This document shows, in pieces, positions 11,993 through 22,565 of a stretch of 64,000 nt of DNA (positions are counted from its first letter, which is position 1; each line of letters starts with the position of its first letter). The notes below the pieces were generated by a model that was given only the letters and a program-made list of their open reading frames with translations, had not been told where the DNA came from and made no database searches. Source of the DNA: Cercis canadensis (lineage: Eukaryota; Streptophyta; Magnoliopsida; Fabales; Fabaceae); the NCBI GenBank assembly GCA_003255065.1, contig QAOA01000712.1, forward strand, positions 614,579-678,578, read 5' to 3'. The translations under genes and the position numbers were made by a program.

Positions 11993-12033
<41 letters not shown>

Positions 12034-12466
12034 AAAATAAATTAAAAGGTATATTAATTTATGTAAATTAAAGAGGTAGCACATACCCATACTTCTTTCC
12101 TTTGTAATAATAGATGTTGGAGATGCAAGTGTCATCAACATCCAAAACCCAAGCATCCATGGCATCACCAGCGAGGGGTAGTCCATCCACATAACCTGAG
12201 ATTTGTTCCATAATCAATTCCATATCCCTCTCGTACTGCCCACCTATCATGTAACTCTCAACATGACGCAAACACTGAGTTGGGACCGTACGCCATGCGC
12301 GCACATTGTTTGCTTCCACAGCCAATCTCCAACTCAAGCAAAAGCTAGCATCAGTGGAGGTTGAACCAGAAGAATCGCTATTTCTTGGGTGCAGTTTTAT
12401 GCTCATTGCTTTGGACAACACTGCCAACAACAAAAATGCCAAAACCTCTCGTGCTCGCAGCGCCAT
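10976..12466 (-). CDS. HAD-superfamily class B acid phosphatase / vegetative storage protein-like
   Basis: Three exons: 12466-12087, 11610-11398 and 11153-10976, with introns bounded by GT-AG at 12086-11611 and 11397-11154. Phases match and give 256 residues with no stop, close to the usual family length. The ATG at 12466 opens a hydrophobic signal peptide (MALRAREVLAFLLLAVLS), so the protein is probably secreted or vacuolar. HAD motif I is DVDDT at residues 109-113 (nucleophile D109, acid/base D111), motif II is LLTGRDEE near 167-174, a motif III lysine lies in SYKSNIRKQL, and motif IV acidic residues lie in VGDQWSDLQGD. The C terminus is LPNPMYFVP, typical of plant acid phosphatases and VSPs. 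The intact DxDxT suggests a working phosphomonoesterase and not a pure storage protein; some soybean VSPs have lost the nucleophile. The substrate is unknown. Confidence 0.93.
11735..11810. repeat. Telomere-like words in intron 1 of the phosphatase gene
   Basis: GGGTTAGGTTTAGGGTT lies within the intron near 11786-11802, and AAACCCTAA nearby at about 11583. Short interstitial telo-box-like sequence; probably chance or a minor regulatory element. Confidence 0.4.
11994..12027. repeat. (AT)n microsatellite
   Basis: About 15 uninterrupted TA units in intron 1 of the acid phosphatase gene, followed by ACACAC. Likely polymorphic. Confidence 0.9.
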
Positions 12467-12643
12467 CTTCGTTGTTATTATGCTTGCTTTTTCCTTCAAC
12501 ATAATAACAACACCAAAATACACCCACACACACACAAAACAATAGCAAGATTATCAGAATTTGAGTTCAAGAGAATATAGATAGCGGTGTCACAAACAGT
12601 ATGAGTCGGAGAAGAAAGAATATATTTGTATCATCTTTTCTCG

Positions 12644-12658
12644 CACAATATATATAGT
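12644..12658 (-). promoter_or_regulatory. Candidate TATA box of the acid phosphatase gene
   Basis: On the minus strand CACTATATATATTGTG lies about 180 bp upstream of the ATG at 12466. That allows a 5' leader of about 150 bases. Inference from motif and distance only. Confidence 0.5.
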
Positions 12659-12848
12659 GGTAACGAGAAAGAAAAAATTGCAGGGGAGGAATATATAATC
12701 TCCTATTTTCTTGTAGCTATCATACATCGCATGATTCGCATCCATGCCTTCATGCACTAAAGATTTAATTAGGTTAGTCTTTATTAAATCTTAATTATTC
12801 ACTGTATGCAGATACAGGTAAATAAGAGTTGTGTAAAAAAAATGTATA

Positions 12849-12958
12849 TATAGCTCATTGACTTTATTGTTACCTTTCTTTTTGCATATAGGCTATAGCT
12901 CGTTGACTTTATTGTGACCTTTCTTTTTGCATATAGGCTATAGCTCATTGACCTCATT
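12849..12958. repeat. 45-bp tandem repeat, about 2.4 copies
   Basis: Units starting TATAGCTCATTGACTTTATT at 12849, 12894 and (partial) 12939, nearly identical. It lies about 400 bp upstream of the acid phosphatase start, in its likely promoter region. Confidence 0.9.
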
Positions 12959-15287
12959 ATTTTAGTGGGATACGAAAATTAAGATAGAGAGACATGGATT
13001 CTCTTGTGGCTCATACCATTACAAGTTACAAATTAAAAAAGCACAAATAACTATTGTTTAAGAGAGAGAAAAAGTAAATGCTAGGTTACCGAACACCACA
13101 ACTTGAAGAAAAGTTAATGGAATAAAGATCAGGACAAGAAAATATTACACCTGGGATGAGAAATCACTTTATTATTTTGTCATTGTGGCATAGATAAGAG
13201 GGGGAAAAAAAGTAAAAACGTATAGATGCAAGATGTTGAAAGGAAGTATATTAATGGTACAACCAAATTCGAATTCCTGAACCATATACATAGCGTAGCA
13301 CATTAAGGAATAGAATGTCTAGTCAATTCGTTGTATTATATTATGTATATTTCGTATAGATAATATAACTAGCTAGCTAGGTTATTACATATATTCATGC
13401 GAAATCAATTGCTCATTAGCCATGCATTAATTCTTCCCCCAGCACATATGTGTTCATACTACCCATGCATAGACATAGCAAGGAAAACATACCTATGCCT
13501 ATATCATTTAAATTAACTACTATATATGAGATAATGTTGCTAGCTCGCATGGATACTTTTGGTTTGAAGATGATGAAGAAAGAAATGAAATGCCTACCTC
13601 AACCTATGGGTGAATAATGTAGCAAGAAAGAGGCTCATACTCACCACTTACACCATTTAGGAGGCTATTTATATGGAAATGGAATTGAGAAGGAACAGAA
13701 CCATAAAAACATAAACATGCATATGGAAGCCACTACTTCTCTTTCATCTATGACTTTTAAGTAGGAGTATTTTAATTGGGTGGGGTTGGCGTCAGAGAGC
13801 AAATATGGTTAGTACTAATTCGTATGGTGGAGACAAAATTGTGAGAAAGTTATTGGAGAGGGCATGTGGGGGTCCCTATGGCCCACCACCGTTGAGGAAT
13901 GTTTCAACCGCCAAGGCCAAGGTTATTGGGGATGCCATAGCCATGTGGGAGGGTTCAAGTCCCCTCAAGTGGATATAGCGTCAGAGACCACATCGCAACA
14001 GAAAGTGGGTACAATAACCAACCGACCCTGCCTCACTCACTACCACATCAAATGACAATTGAGAATACACCACATTCATTTTGCATGTTGAGGGATCGCT
14101 TATAACAATTGCACACACATATTTTACATCAGCATGCACAGCAACTTAAATTTTGATATGCCGCTCTTTATCTTTTATAAATTATCGAAATTTCTCACCA
14201 CAATCACATTTAGTGACTTCATCTAAACTTTGATTGAACACACATTAAACAAAAACTTTTTTATGAAGTTTAAATTCTCTATATATATTTCTTACACTAA
14301 ATATTGAAATAATCATTTCTCGTGATTGTGGCTGCACCGTCATCTTTGTAATTAGCTAGTAGCCAATCAAGACTTATTATATTAGTCCAAAACTTATATT
14401 GTATATATACATTATATCAGATAGCTAGATAGAATGTGCTAATCAAGTAATTATAGTAGTATTTAATTTTAATTCATTGACGATGTGGAGAGTTTTGTAT
14501 GAAAGTATATTAAAATTTTGAATAAAATCTATTTTTGATCCTTAAAAGATACAGGACAATCAATTTAGTCCTTAAAAGATTTTTAATGTCACTTCATGCC
14601 TTTGAAAAATAATTTTGTCTATGAAAATAGTCCTCCGTCAACTCCCACTTACTAAGTTTGTCACATTAACATAAAATATGTTAATAACTTAAATGATGAT
14701 AACGTATAAAGTTTAATATATTGATCATAATTGATCAAATATAAACTCTTAATTATCATATCTCTTTATATTTCTTTTCTTTAATTTTCTTCACTCACCA
14801 ATGCGCTATTTGATTTTCATGTACTACAGATTGGAAAGATCCATAACATAGTGCAAAGAGACCGAATTACATTTGATGTATACACTATTATCAGATAACT
14901 TGTACTAATGATATTGTCGTTTTCCTTCTCACTTAAATTTCTTCAACCACCAACTAAAGCCAATATTGGAGGAATGCTCTTGAAAATGGTGCACCATATG
15001 AGCATATATATTATGGTAAAGATCTACATAATTCGTAATGGGCAAGGAATCTCTAGCAAAGACGTACCAATGAGGGTGAAGAAGGAGATGCACACGTTCT
15101 GACTCTACTCAAATTAGTGCGTTATGAACAAAAAGTTTTGAGTGTTTGACGTTGGTGTTACGTGTCCAGCACACTAATCTTGTGAGAGGAAATGCCATCT
15201 TTGAGCGTAAAAGAGAGGTGTAATACGATAATACAACTACTATTATAAGGTCAAAAGGTTACAAGATTATCCAAACAAATAGATTAT

Positions 15288-15302
15288 GGGTGGGTGGGTG
15301 GG
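15288..15302 (+). other. G-quadruplex motif
   Basis: Four GGG runs separated by single T bases (GGGTGGGTGGGTGGG). This is the ideal short-loop parallel quadruplex pattern. No gene is recognised next to it. Confidence 0.8.
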
Positions 15303-15875
15303 TCTAGAGACTACTTCATAAAGTGTATGTACGTAGTTATATATGAAATTGTATGCTTACAAGTTACATCAAAAAAACCAAAAGCCACGAAACCATTGCC
15401 ATCTTAAGCCAGTAACAACATTCATTTATTGGCCACATCTGCCTACATTCCTCTGACCAGTAGTTAAAGGAAGAGCATGACGCATTTCACTTCGTCTTCT
15501 CTCATGCCACTTGATCAGATTTTTCTTTTTTTTGGTTTATATAGCAGTAGCATAGTACAATTTCTGGGCTCGGAATAGGAACCCTAAGAAAATTGGTCAT
15601 GGTTAAGTTTGATCTTCGGCTGAGAGGGCTAAAGACCTGCCACTTTATCTAATGAAACTCCACACAGAGAGTTGCAATACAGATTTAGATTGTTGGACCA
15701 AAGGTTTGGGGATTACGCCCCAAAGAATCTTTTTCTTTGGGTTACAAAATGGCCCATATAATTAACAAATCATGTATGACAGGATCTTCAATTTTTGAAA
15801 ACAAAACAAATTGGTGCTGGCCCAGTATCTATGTTGGAATGTGATACCTCAATAGCCAAGAACTAAGTTAAAACA

Positions 15876-15960
15876 AGAGTAAAAAATGACATTTTTGTCC
15901 CTAAAAGATAGATCTAAAATCACTTAAATTCCTGAATAATTTTTTGTATCATATAGTAGA
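15876..15960. repeat. Fragment of a dispersed TIR-type repeat
   Basis: The stretch from GAGTAAAAAATGACATTTTT to CCTGAATAATTTTTTGTAT resembles, in reverse orientation, 42090-42178 (ATACAAAAAATTATTCAGG ... TCTTTTACCC). Both look like ends of one repeat family, with no complete copy here. Confidence 0.5.
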
Positions 15961-16997
15961 GGTGAGCATAAAATCGAGAACCCGTCTAAACCGACCGAAC
16001 CGGTCTAAACCTCTCTCTGTAAAAGCTTAGAATTTAATTGTGACATAGATCCCAAGGAAATTAGAGAGGCAGCATAGGTCATCTCCTTCTATCAACAATC
16101 CATTAGATCAAACAGAACTATGGGATCTTCGCCTATCTTTGAATTTGTACCTGACAAAGCCTTTACATTCATCAACAACCCAGCCAATTCAAGTCTAAAA
16201 TACTATCACAATCAGATATTACACACATCTTGGGTCCAAAGAAACCAGCGGTGCAAGGGAACATGTTCGCTCATGGATTAGAATATTGAGAACACATTTT
16301 TTGCTAAACTTTCATCTTCATTAACTGCGTAGTTTAAGATGATCTACTCCACCTTAATACATAAAGATACATTACCAAATTCATGATCATCATAAAATCC
16401 GGGGCACGTGTCATTAGTTGCAAACAAAATATCATGATGATAATCATAGGGGAAAAAACGACCACAATTCTACCTGCTTTTAGACACAGTTCCAGTTTGC
16501 ATTCGAGGATCAAAAAGAACTTAAAGGCCAATCCAAAAAAGTGAGAACCATCTCTGAAACTTTTACATGGTCTTTTAAGTAGAACCTATCTCCATCTTGC
16601 AGATAGTAGTGTTATCCACTCCTTTACGCAAAAACCCAAGTTTTCTTTCTTTAATGTCTTCTCTGCAAGAAAGCCAAAACATGTTAATCCCCTTCTTTAC
16701 AGAACAGTATAATATAACCCAATCAATATACAAAAATGAGGCAATGAGCAATTCTCATTTTTGTGAGAAAAAATAGCAAATTTGTATATTTCTTGAAGAA
16801 TGGAATTCAGATTTTCAGATATAAGGAATTTGACAGTGATAAGTGAACTATTTTCAGATACAAGGAAAAGTGTATATTTGTTGGATTTCTTATTGTGACC
16901 ATCATTGATTCAGTGTGGCTAATTTCAGATAGTACATATCTCAGAGCAATCTGTAAATAAGAGGTGCATACTGTAGAAATTCTTCATAATCATAAAC

Positions 16998-17382
16998 TGT
17001 TAGCCCAAAAGAACTAGAGGGTAGTGGGCCTGAATTGGATAAACCTTCTAGGACTGAGGTAGGTCCAAACCAGCAAAAGAAGTTGAGAGTGTATGAAAGG
17101 AGGAAAAGGGGTGTTCCGGATGTGGGGGGAAGTTAGTTGGGTGAGTTCACGTGTGTGAGCATGAGGAGTGTGTTATTTAGGGAAGGGCTGAGTTAGAGGG
17201 GAGTATTCAGTTATTTTCATATTGTTTGAGGAATTGAGAGATTACTCTCTTTGGAGGTCTAGGGGCTGTAGAACACTACCCTGCAGTGGCAGTAGTGTCT
17301 AGTGTTATACATTACCTGAAGCCTAGTCTATCTATTCTATATTTTGTGCTTACTGTGTTGTCTGAGTAGTTCTTACGCAACA
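16998..17382 (+). repeat. 5' LTR of the chromovirus
   Basis: 385 bp, TGTTAGCCCAAAAGAACTAG...TTCTTACGCAACA. About four substitutions separate it from 21801-22185 (for example G/A near 17037, A/G near 17076, A/G near 17303, G/T near 17366). Confidence 0.96.
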
Positions 17383-17383
17383 A

Positions 17384-17402
17384 TTTGGTTCCATTGCCAA
17401 GA
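17384..17402 (+). promoter_or_regulatory. Primer-binding site of the chromovirus
   Basis: Directly after the LTR: TTTGGTTCCATTGCCAAG. The position and leading TGG fit a tRNA 3' end complement. Which tRNA is not resolved. Confidence 0.6.
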
Positions 17403-17408
17403 AACGAA

Positions 17409-18770
17409 ATGGGGGGATCGAGCGAAGGTGTGGAATCTTGGGAGAAAAGGCTTGAAGGATTATCCAAAATGGATGGGAAATTCAGGATGGCCGGAATGGC
17501 CATTGAAAAACTATCCCAGAAGCTCCACGGGGTAGACACTCTGAAAGAACAAATGGAGGAAATGTCCGATGGGTTTAACCAATTGAAGTCCATGATGAAA
17601 GCTTTAGCCCAGGACCTGAATCATCGCTCCCACGCCAGAGACGGTGGCAAAAATCCATTGCTATTCTCAGAAGAGGGAAGAACGGGGTCCAATGACCACG
17701 GAGGACAGCGCAATCCAATTCCAGAGGACCGACGTCGGACCATCGACGGGGAGGGAACTTGGGGTGATGCATTTCGCAGAGCTCTAAACCGAGTTGAGCT
17801 TCCAAATTTCGATGGAAGTGACCCAACGAGTTGGCTTGCAAGAGCAGAAAAATATTTTGAGCTCTAGAACACCAGCCCAGAGCTCAAAGTCCAGCTGGCT
17901 TTTGTGTGTATGGAAGAACCAGCGGTGAGTTGGTTTCGGTGTTTAAGAAAACGACTACCCAACCTCACTTGGGAGATGCTAGCTGCCGAATTGATCAAGA
18001 GATATGGTGGCCGGAAAGCGGAGAATCCATACGAGCTGTTAGCTGCAATTAAGCAACAGGGACAGTCGAAGAGTTTGTCCAGATGTTCGAAAACGCTGTT
18101 GTGTTGGTTCCGGAAATGCCAGAGGCACAAATCTTGGGGTACTTCATGCATGGCCTCGATGAGATAATTCGAAGGAGAGTGCGAATACACAAGCCCAGCG
18201 ATGTGGCTCGAGCAATTGAGCTAGCTTGAGACATCGAAGAGGATTTGCAGGGAGGTGCGACAATGAAGTTTGCAAATCGATATTCTGATCAAGGGACAGG
18301 GAAGACAACCAGCGGGTCGGGTAGCACTGTGGGCTGGACGGGTCGGAGCAAAGGAAGTCAGACTGGGCCTTTCAATTTCAGTGGGTCCAAATCCTTCAAC
18401 CCAATGCATAACGGGTCAAAATCCAACCCGGTTTCTAACTCAGAAAACCCGCAAACTTCCTCCTTGCAAACCAGTTCACCGGCGACGACTGGAACTAGCA
18501 GCAACGCTGCTTCTTTTCACTGGCAGAGAGGACGACATCTGCCATACCAGGAGTATGTTCGCCGGCGGGAGGAGGGGAGGTGTTTCCAATGTGGCCAGCC
18601 TTACGGGCCCACTCACCGGTGTGCGGAAAAGCACCTCCAAGTTGTTATTCTCGGAGAAGAGGAAGGAGTACCTACGGAAGAGGAGTTGGCTTTATTGGAC
18701 GCCAATTTCGGTCAAGAAGGTAGTACGGAAGAAGACCCGGAGCTGGAAAGTGAGATTTTCAACCTCTCTT
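17409..18770 (+). pseudogene. Gag of the chromovirus, interrupted
   Basis: ATG at 17409 (MGGSSEGVESWEKRLEGL) opens a coiled-coil-like N terminus and then the gag core (VELPNFDGSDPTSWLARAEK). An in-frame TAG at 17865-17867 replaces a likely Gln codon in FEL*NTSPELKVQL. Near 18060 the frame shifts (GTVEEFVQMFENAVV continues in the next frame) and a TGA follows near 18227 (AIELA*DIEEDL), where an Arg codon is expected. A zinc knuckle CFQCGQPYGPTHRC starts at 18581, with the spacing usual for plant chromoviruses. Three lesions in an element with near-identical LTRs point to recent decay, or to amplification as a defective copy. Confidence 0.88.
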
Positions 18771-19270
18771 GTTCGTCTATAGGTGGATTTTCTCGCCCCA
18801 GAACGATGAAGATGACCGGAGAAATTGCAGGAAAACCAGTCTTGATAATGGTTGATTCAGGTGCTAGCCATAATTTTCTGTCTTCAGAGTTAGCAAAAAA
18901 AATTAACCTGCTGATTACTGATACACCTGAAGTCCGAATTAGACTGGGAAATGGGCATTATCAATCAGCTAAAGGGGTGTGTAAAAAGATGAGTTTGGTG
19001 GTACAAGGTGTTAACATGATTGCAGATTATCAAGTATTTCCTTTGGGAGGACTTGATGTCATTCTCGGTATGACTTGGCTAGAGACTTTGGGAGATATGA
19101 AGGTGAATTGGAGAAACTTACTGATGACTTTTGATTATGAGGGGAAACGAGTTACCTTAAAAGGGGATGCCAATTTAGGTAGGACTCAGCTTTCACACAG
19201 AGCCCTACTTAAGGAACTTGAGTTGGGTGATGAAGGGATGATGATGTTGTTGGTGTCTCAAGGTGAGTAG
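18771..19270 (+). pseudogene. Aspartic protease of the chromovirus
   Basis: In the same frame as the C-terminal part of gag (open from 18245 to 19270). The active-site loop is MVDSGASHNFLS (Asp codon at 18854) and the second block is GLDVILGMTWLETLGDMKVNW. The frame ends at TAG 19268-19270, but the codons after the stop continue without shift into the RT region. One nonsense codon therefore separates protease from RT. Confidence 0.88.
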
Positions 19271-21406
19271 GAAACTGGGAGGATAAGAGGACTGATTGGT
19301 ACTGGAACTATACAAGCAGACAATCAAAGCCCCTTGACTGCAGAACAGAAGGAACAAATGAACCAGCTGTTGGGGATGTTTGAGGGGGTTTTCTGTGAGC
19401 CACAAGGTCTGCCACCACCTAGGGAAACTGATCATGCCATTCCCATTGAACTGGGAATTAAACCTGTGAATGCACGACCTTATAGATATGTTTATGTGCA
19501 GAAAAATGAGATTGAAAAATTGGTGGAGGAGATGTTGAAGGCTAGCATTATCAAAACAAGCAACAGTCCCTACTCAAGTCCAGTTTTATTGGTGAAGAAA
19601 AAGGATGGAAGTTGGAGGTTTTGTGTGGATTATAGGGCCTTGAACAAGGTCACTATTCCAGACAAGTACCCCATTCCAGTCATAGAAGAATTACTTGATG
19701 AGTTGTGTGGAGCGTGTTACTTCTCCAAATTGGATTTACGCTCAGGGTACCATCAAATCAGAGTTTGGGAGGAGGATGTGCAGAAGACAGCTTTCCGGAC
19801 TCACCACGGCCATTATGAATTCTTGGTAATGCCGTTTGGCTTGAACAATGCGCCAACAACGTTCCAAGCCACTATGAACGCTGCTTTCAAGCCATTCCTC
19901 CGCATATGCGTCTTGGTTTTTTTTGACGACATTCTAGTATATAGCAGAAATTGGCAGGACCATTTGACACATTTGAGAGCTGTGCTGGAGGTCCTACAGC
20001 AGCAGCAATTTTTTGCCAATCAGAAGAAGTGCAGCTTTGGGGAACAGTCCATTGGATACCTGGGCCATGTAATTTCAGCCTATGGTATTTCTATGGATCA
20101 AGAAAAAACCAGGGGGGTGCTAAACTGGCCTACTCCCACAACAGTCAAGGCAATAAGGGGATTTTTGGGCTTGACGGGTTACTACAGAAAATTCATTCGA
20201 GACTATGGCAAAATCGCAAGACCTTTGACCGATCTTCTCAAGAAGGGAAATTTTCAGTGGAACGAGGCAGCAGCTGAAGCATTTACACAGCTGCAACAAA
20301 GATTAACCACAGCCCCAGTTCTGGTCCTACCGCAGTTTGATAAAAGTTTTGTTGTGGAGTGTGACGCTTCCGGGAGAGGGATAGGAGCTGTATTAATGCA
20401 AGAAGGAAGGCCAGTGGCCTACTTTAGTAAAGGACTATCAGATCAAACCCTTACCAAATCTGTTTATGAGAAGGAATTAATGGCACTAGTGTTATCAATT
20501 CAGCATTGGAGGCCTTACTTAATGGGCAGGAAGTTCCAAGTTTTTACCGACCAGAAAAGCCTCAAATTCCTTCTAGAGCAAAGGATTACTACACCCAACC
20601 AGCAAGATTGGCTTGCTAAATTACTAGGATATTTTTTTGACATAAGATACAAACCCGGAAAGGAGAATAGGGCAGCTGATGCGCTGTCCCGCAAGGAAGA
20701 CGATGGAAGTGAAGGAGAACTCATGGTTCTATCACAGCCAATGTGGCTGGAAGCAGACCAAATAAAGGATGAGGTGTTAGCAGATACGGAGATGAGGAAA
20801 ATAGTGGAGGGAATTCGGGAGGATCCCACTATGAGACCTGGTTACTCCTTGGTGGATGGGAGGCTCTTTTATAAGGGCAGGTTGGTCCTTTCTGCTAAAT
20901 CCAAGTGGCTGACACAGTTGTTGACAGAATTTCATTCTTCTCCGGTGGGAGGACATGCGGGAGTGCAGAAAACTTACCGTTGTTTAGCCGCTAACTTGTT
21001 CTGGCCAGGGATGATGCAATCAGTAGTTGAGTTTGTAGCTGGATGTGAAGTCTGTCAACGACAAAAATACCTCGCTATGTCTCCGGCTGGGCTGCTACAA
21101 CCGCTACCTATACCAAGAGCGATTTGGGCAGATGTGAGTATGGACTTTATTACGGGATTACCAAGGTCACAAGGGTATGATGCTATATTAGTAGTTGTGG
21201 ACAGATTAACCAAGTATGGACATTTTATAGCATTAAAACATCCATTTACAGCTCAAACAGTAGCAGAAATTTTTGCTAAGGAAATTGTGAGGTTATATGG
21301 GATTCCGAGCTCCATTGTAAGTGATAGGGACCCAACATTTACTAGTCGTTTTTGGACTGAGTTATTCAAGCAAACCCGGAAACGGATGGTCAAACCAAAG
21401 TGCTGA
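19271..21406 (+). pseudogene. Pol (RT, RNase H, integrase) of the chromovirus
   Basis: Open from 19271 to 21406. RT shows CVDYRALNKVTIPDKYPIP, FSKLDLRSGYHQIRV and the catalytic FFDDILVYS. RNase H has ECDASGRGIGAVLMQEG and TDQKSLKFLLEQR. Integrase has the HHCC module (GGHAGVQKTYRCL, CEVCQRQK) and the core acidic residues in MDFITGLPRS.GYDAILVVVDRLTK and VSDRDPTF. The frame then falls out at FKQTRKRMVKPKC. A deletion of a few dozen bases near 21375 has removed the stretch before the third catalytic residue and shifted the frame. RT and RNase H look intact; integrase cannot be active. Confidence 0.93.
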
Positions 21407-21800
21407 ACAGAACCCTTGAAACTTACCTACGCTGTTTTTCTTGTGAGCAGCCAAAACAGTGGGTAAAGTGGTTGCATTGGGCGGAGTTTAGCTACAATAC
21501 ATCAGTTCATAGTGCAGCAGGAAAGACTCCTTTTGAACTGGTGTATGGGTGTAAACCACCCACAGTAATGAGGTTTCTGCCCGGGGAATGTTTGGTGGAA
21601 TCAGTGGCGAATGAGCTGCTGGACAGAGATGCCTTACAATTCTGAACCATTACCAGAAATAAGAAGAAGATTCCACAAGTTCGCATCAAATGGTTGGGAC
21701 AGCCGGCTGAAGATGCTACGTGCGAAGACATTCTGCTCATTAGAGGCCAATTTCCTGAATTTAGCCTTGAGGACAAGGCTGTTAATTCAGGGGGGAGTAT
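21375..21800 (+). pseudogene. Integrase C terminus and chromodomain remnant
   Basis: After the frame break, ETDGQTKVLNRTLETYL continues as WAEFSYNTSVHSAAGKTPFE up to DRDALQF and a stop at 21643-21645. Sequence resumes at once with the end of a chromodomain (VRIKWLGQPAEDATCEDI, then RGQFPEFSLEDKAV). Several hundred bases normally present between these blocks are missing. The usual Trp of ATWED is Cys here. The last open frame runs into the 3' LTR to 21939. Confidence 0.85.
21786..21800 (+). promoter_or_regulatory. Polypurine tract of the chromovirus
   Basis: TTCAGGGGGGAGTAT lies directly before the 3' LTR start TGTTAGCC. Expected plus-strand primer site. Confidence 0.8.
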
Positions 21801-22185
21801 TGTTAGCCCAAAAGAACTAGAGGGTAGTGGGCCTGAATTAGATAAACCTTCTAGGACTGAGGTAGGTCCAAACCAGCAGAAGAAGTTGAGAGTGTATGAA
21901 AGGAGGAAAAGGGGTGTTCCGGATGTGGGGGGAAGTTAGTTGGGTGAGTTCACGTGTGTGAGCATGAGGAGTGTGTTATTTAGGGAAGGGCTGAGTTAGA
22001 GGGGAGTATTCAGTTATTTTCATATTGTTTGAGGAATTGAGAGATTACTCTCTTTGGAGGTCTAGGGGCTGTAGAACACTACCCTGCAGTGGCAGTGGTG
22101 TCTAGTGTTATACATTACCTGAAGCCTAGTCTATCTATTCTATATTTTGTGCTTACTGTGTTGTCTGATTAGTTCTTACGCAACA
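21801..22185 (+). repeat. 3' LTR of the chromovirus
   Basis: 385 bp, near-identical to 16998-17382 and followed by the target duplication TAAAC at 22186-22190. Confidence 0.96.
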
Positions 22186-22190
22186 TAAAC

Positions 22191-22565
22191 CCACTATGAT
22201 AAGGACCAGAAATTGGTTTTAAACATGATATAAGCACAGTTATTAGACAAATCTGACCAAATGAATGTGCTTATTTCAAGGAAATATTGTAGGAACTAAT
22301 ATCCTTCTACAAAGGAAGCATCTGTACAAGACTCTTTTCATTAGCCACTATAAGGCTAGAAGGGATCAATTTCTTATAATATATTAGACCTGTTAAATAT
22401 TAAGGATGTAAAACAAACTGTATATTTAAGTGGATTGTTTGTCAGACACTAAGGACAGAGGACCAACAAAATCTTAAATTCCTCAGAAGTTATCATAATT
22501 AGCTTTGTTGTATACAATGCACATGCACCATAGTTCAAGTGAAGCAAAGTTCCCTATACAAAGTT
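22191..22565. other. Spacer between chromovirus and neuroguidin-like gene
   Basis: Short AT-rich stretch, probably the 3' UTR and downstream flank of the minus-strand gene that ends at 22566. No coding signal seen. Confidence 0.45.

Larger units (their letters stand above)
12960..16990. other. Intergenic region, no gene recognised
   Basis: AT-rich sequence with scattered short open frames and no recognisable domain. Contents seen: a partial TIR-type repeat near 14510-14640 (ATCCTTAAAAGAT, TTTAGTCCTTAAAAGAT), a second related fragment at 15876-15960, a four-run G tract at 15288-15302, and a few purine runs. 16600-16997 directly flanks the chromovirus. Confidence 0.5.
16998..22185 (+). mobile_element. 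Ty3/gypsy chromovirus LTR retrotransposon, young but defective
   Basis: 5188 bp between the perfect target duplication TAAAC (16993-16997 and 22186-22190). The two 385-bp LTRs differ at about four positions by eye. Internal order is gag, protease, RT, RNase H, integrase and a chromodomain remnant, all on the plus strand. The C-terminal motif IKW.G.P.EDATxED...FPEF.LEDK is the chromovirus signature. Protein motifs suggest a Reina- or Tekay-like clade, which I cannot settle by eye. Coding is disabled by stops at 17865, 18227 and 19268, a frameshift near 18060, and deletions near 21375 and 21640, so this copy would need proteins from elsewhere to move. Confidence 0.95.

Noticed and set aside
12306..12580. 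Plus-strand open frames opposite the acid phosphatase first exon
   Set aside because: Antisense shadows of a well-supported coding exon.
13864..14055. Open frame and a GGTTCAAGTCC word resembling a tRNA B box
   Set aside because: No matching A box or cloverleaf could be built around it, and no SINE tail was seen.
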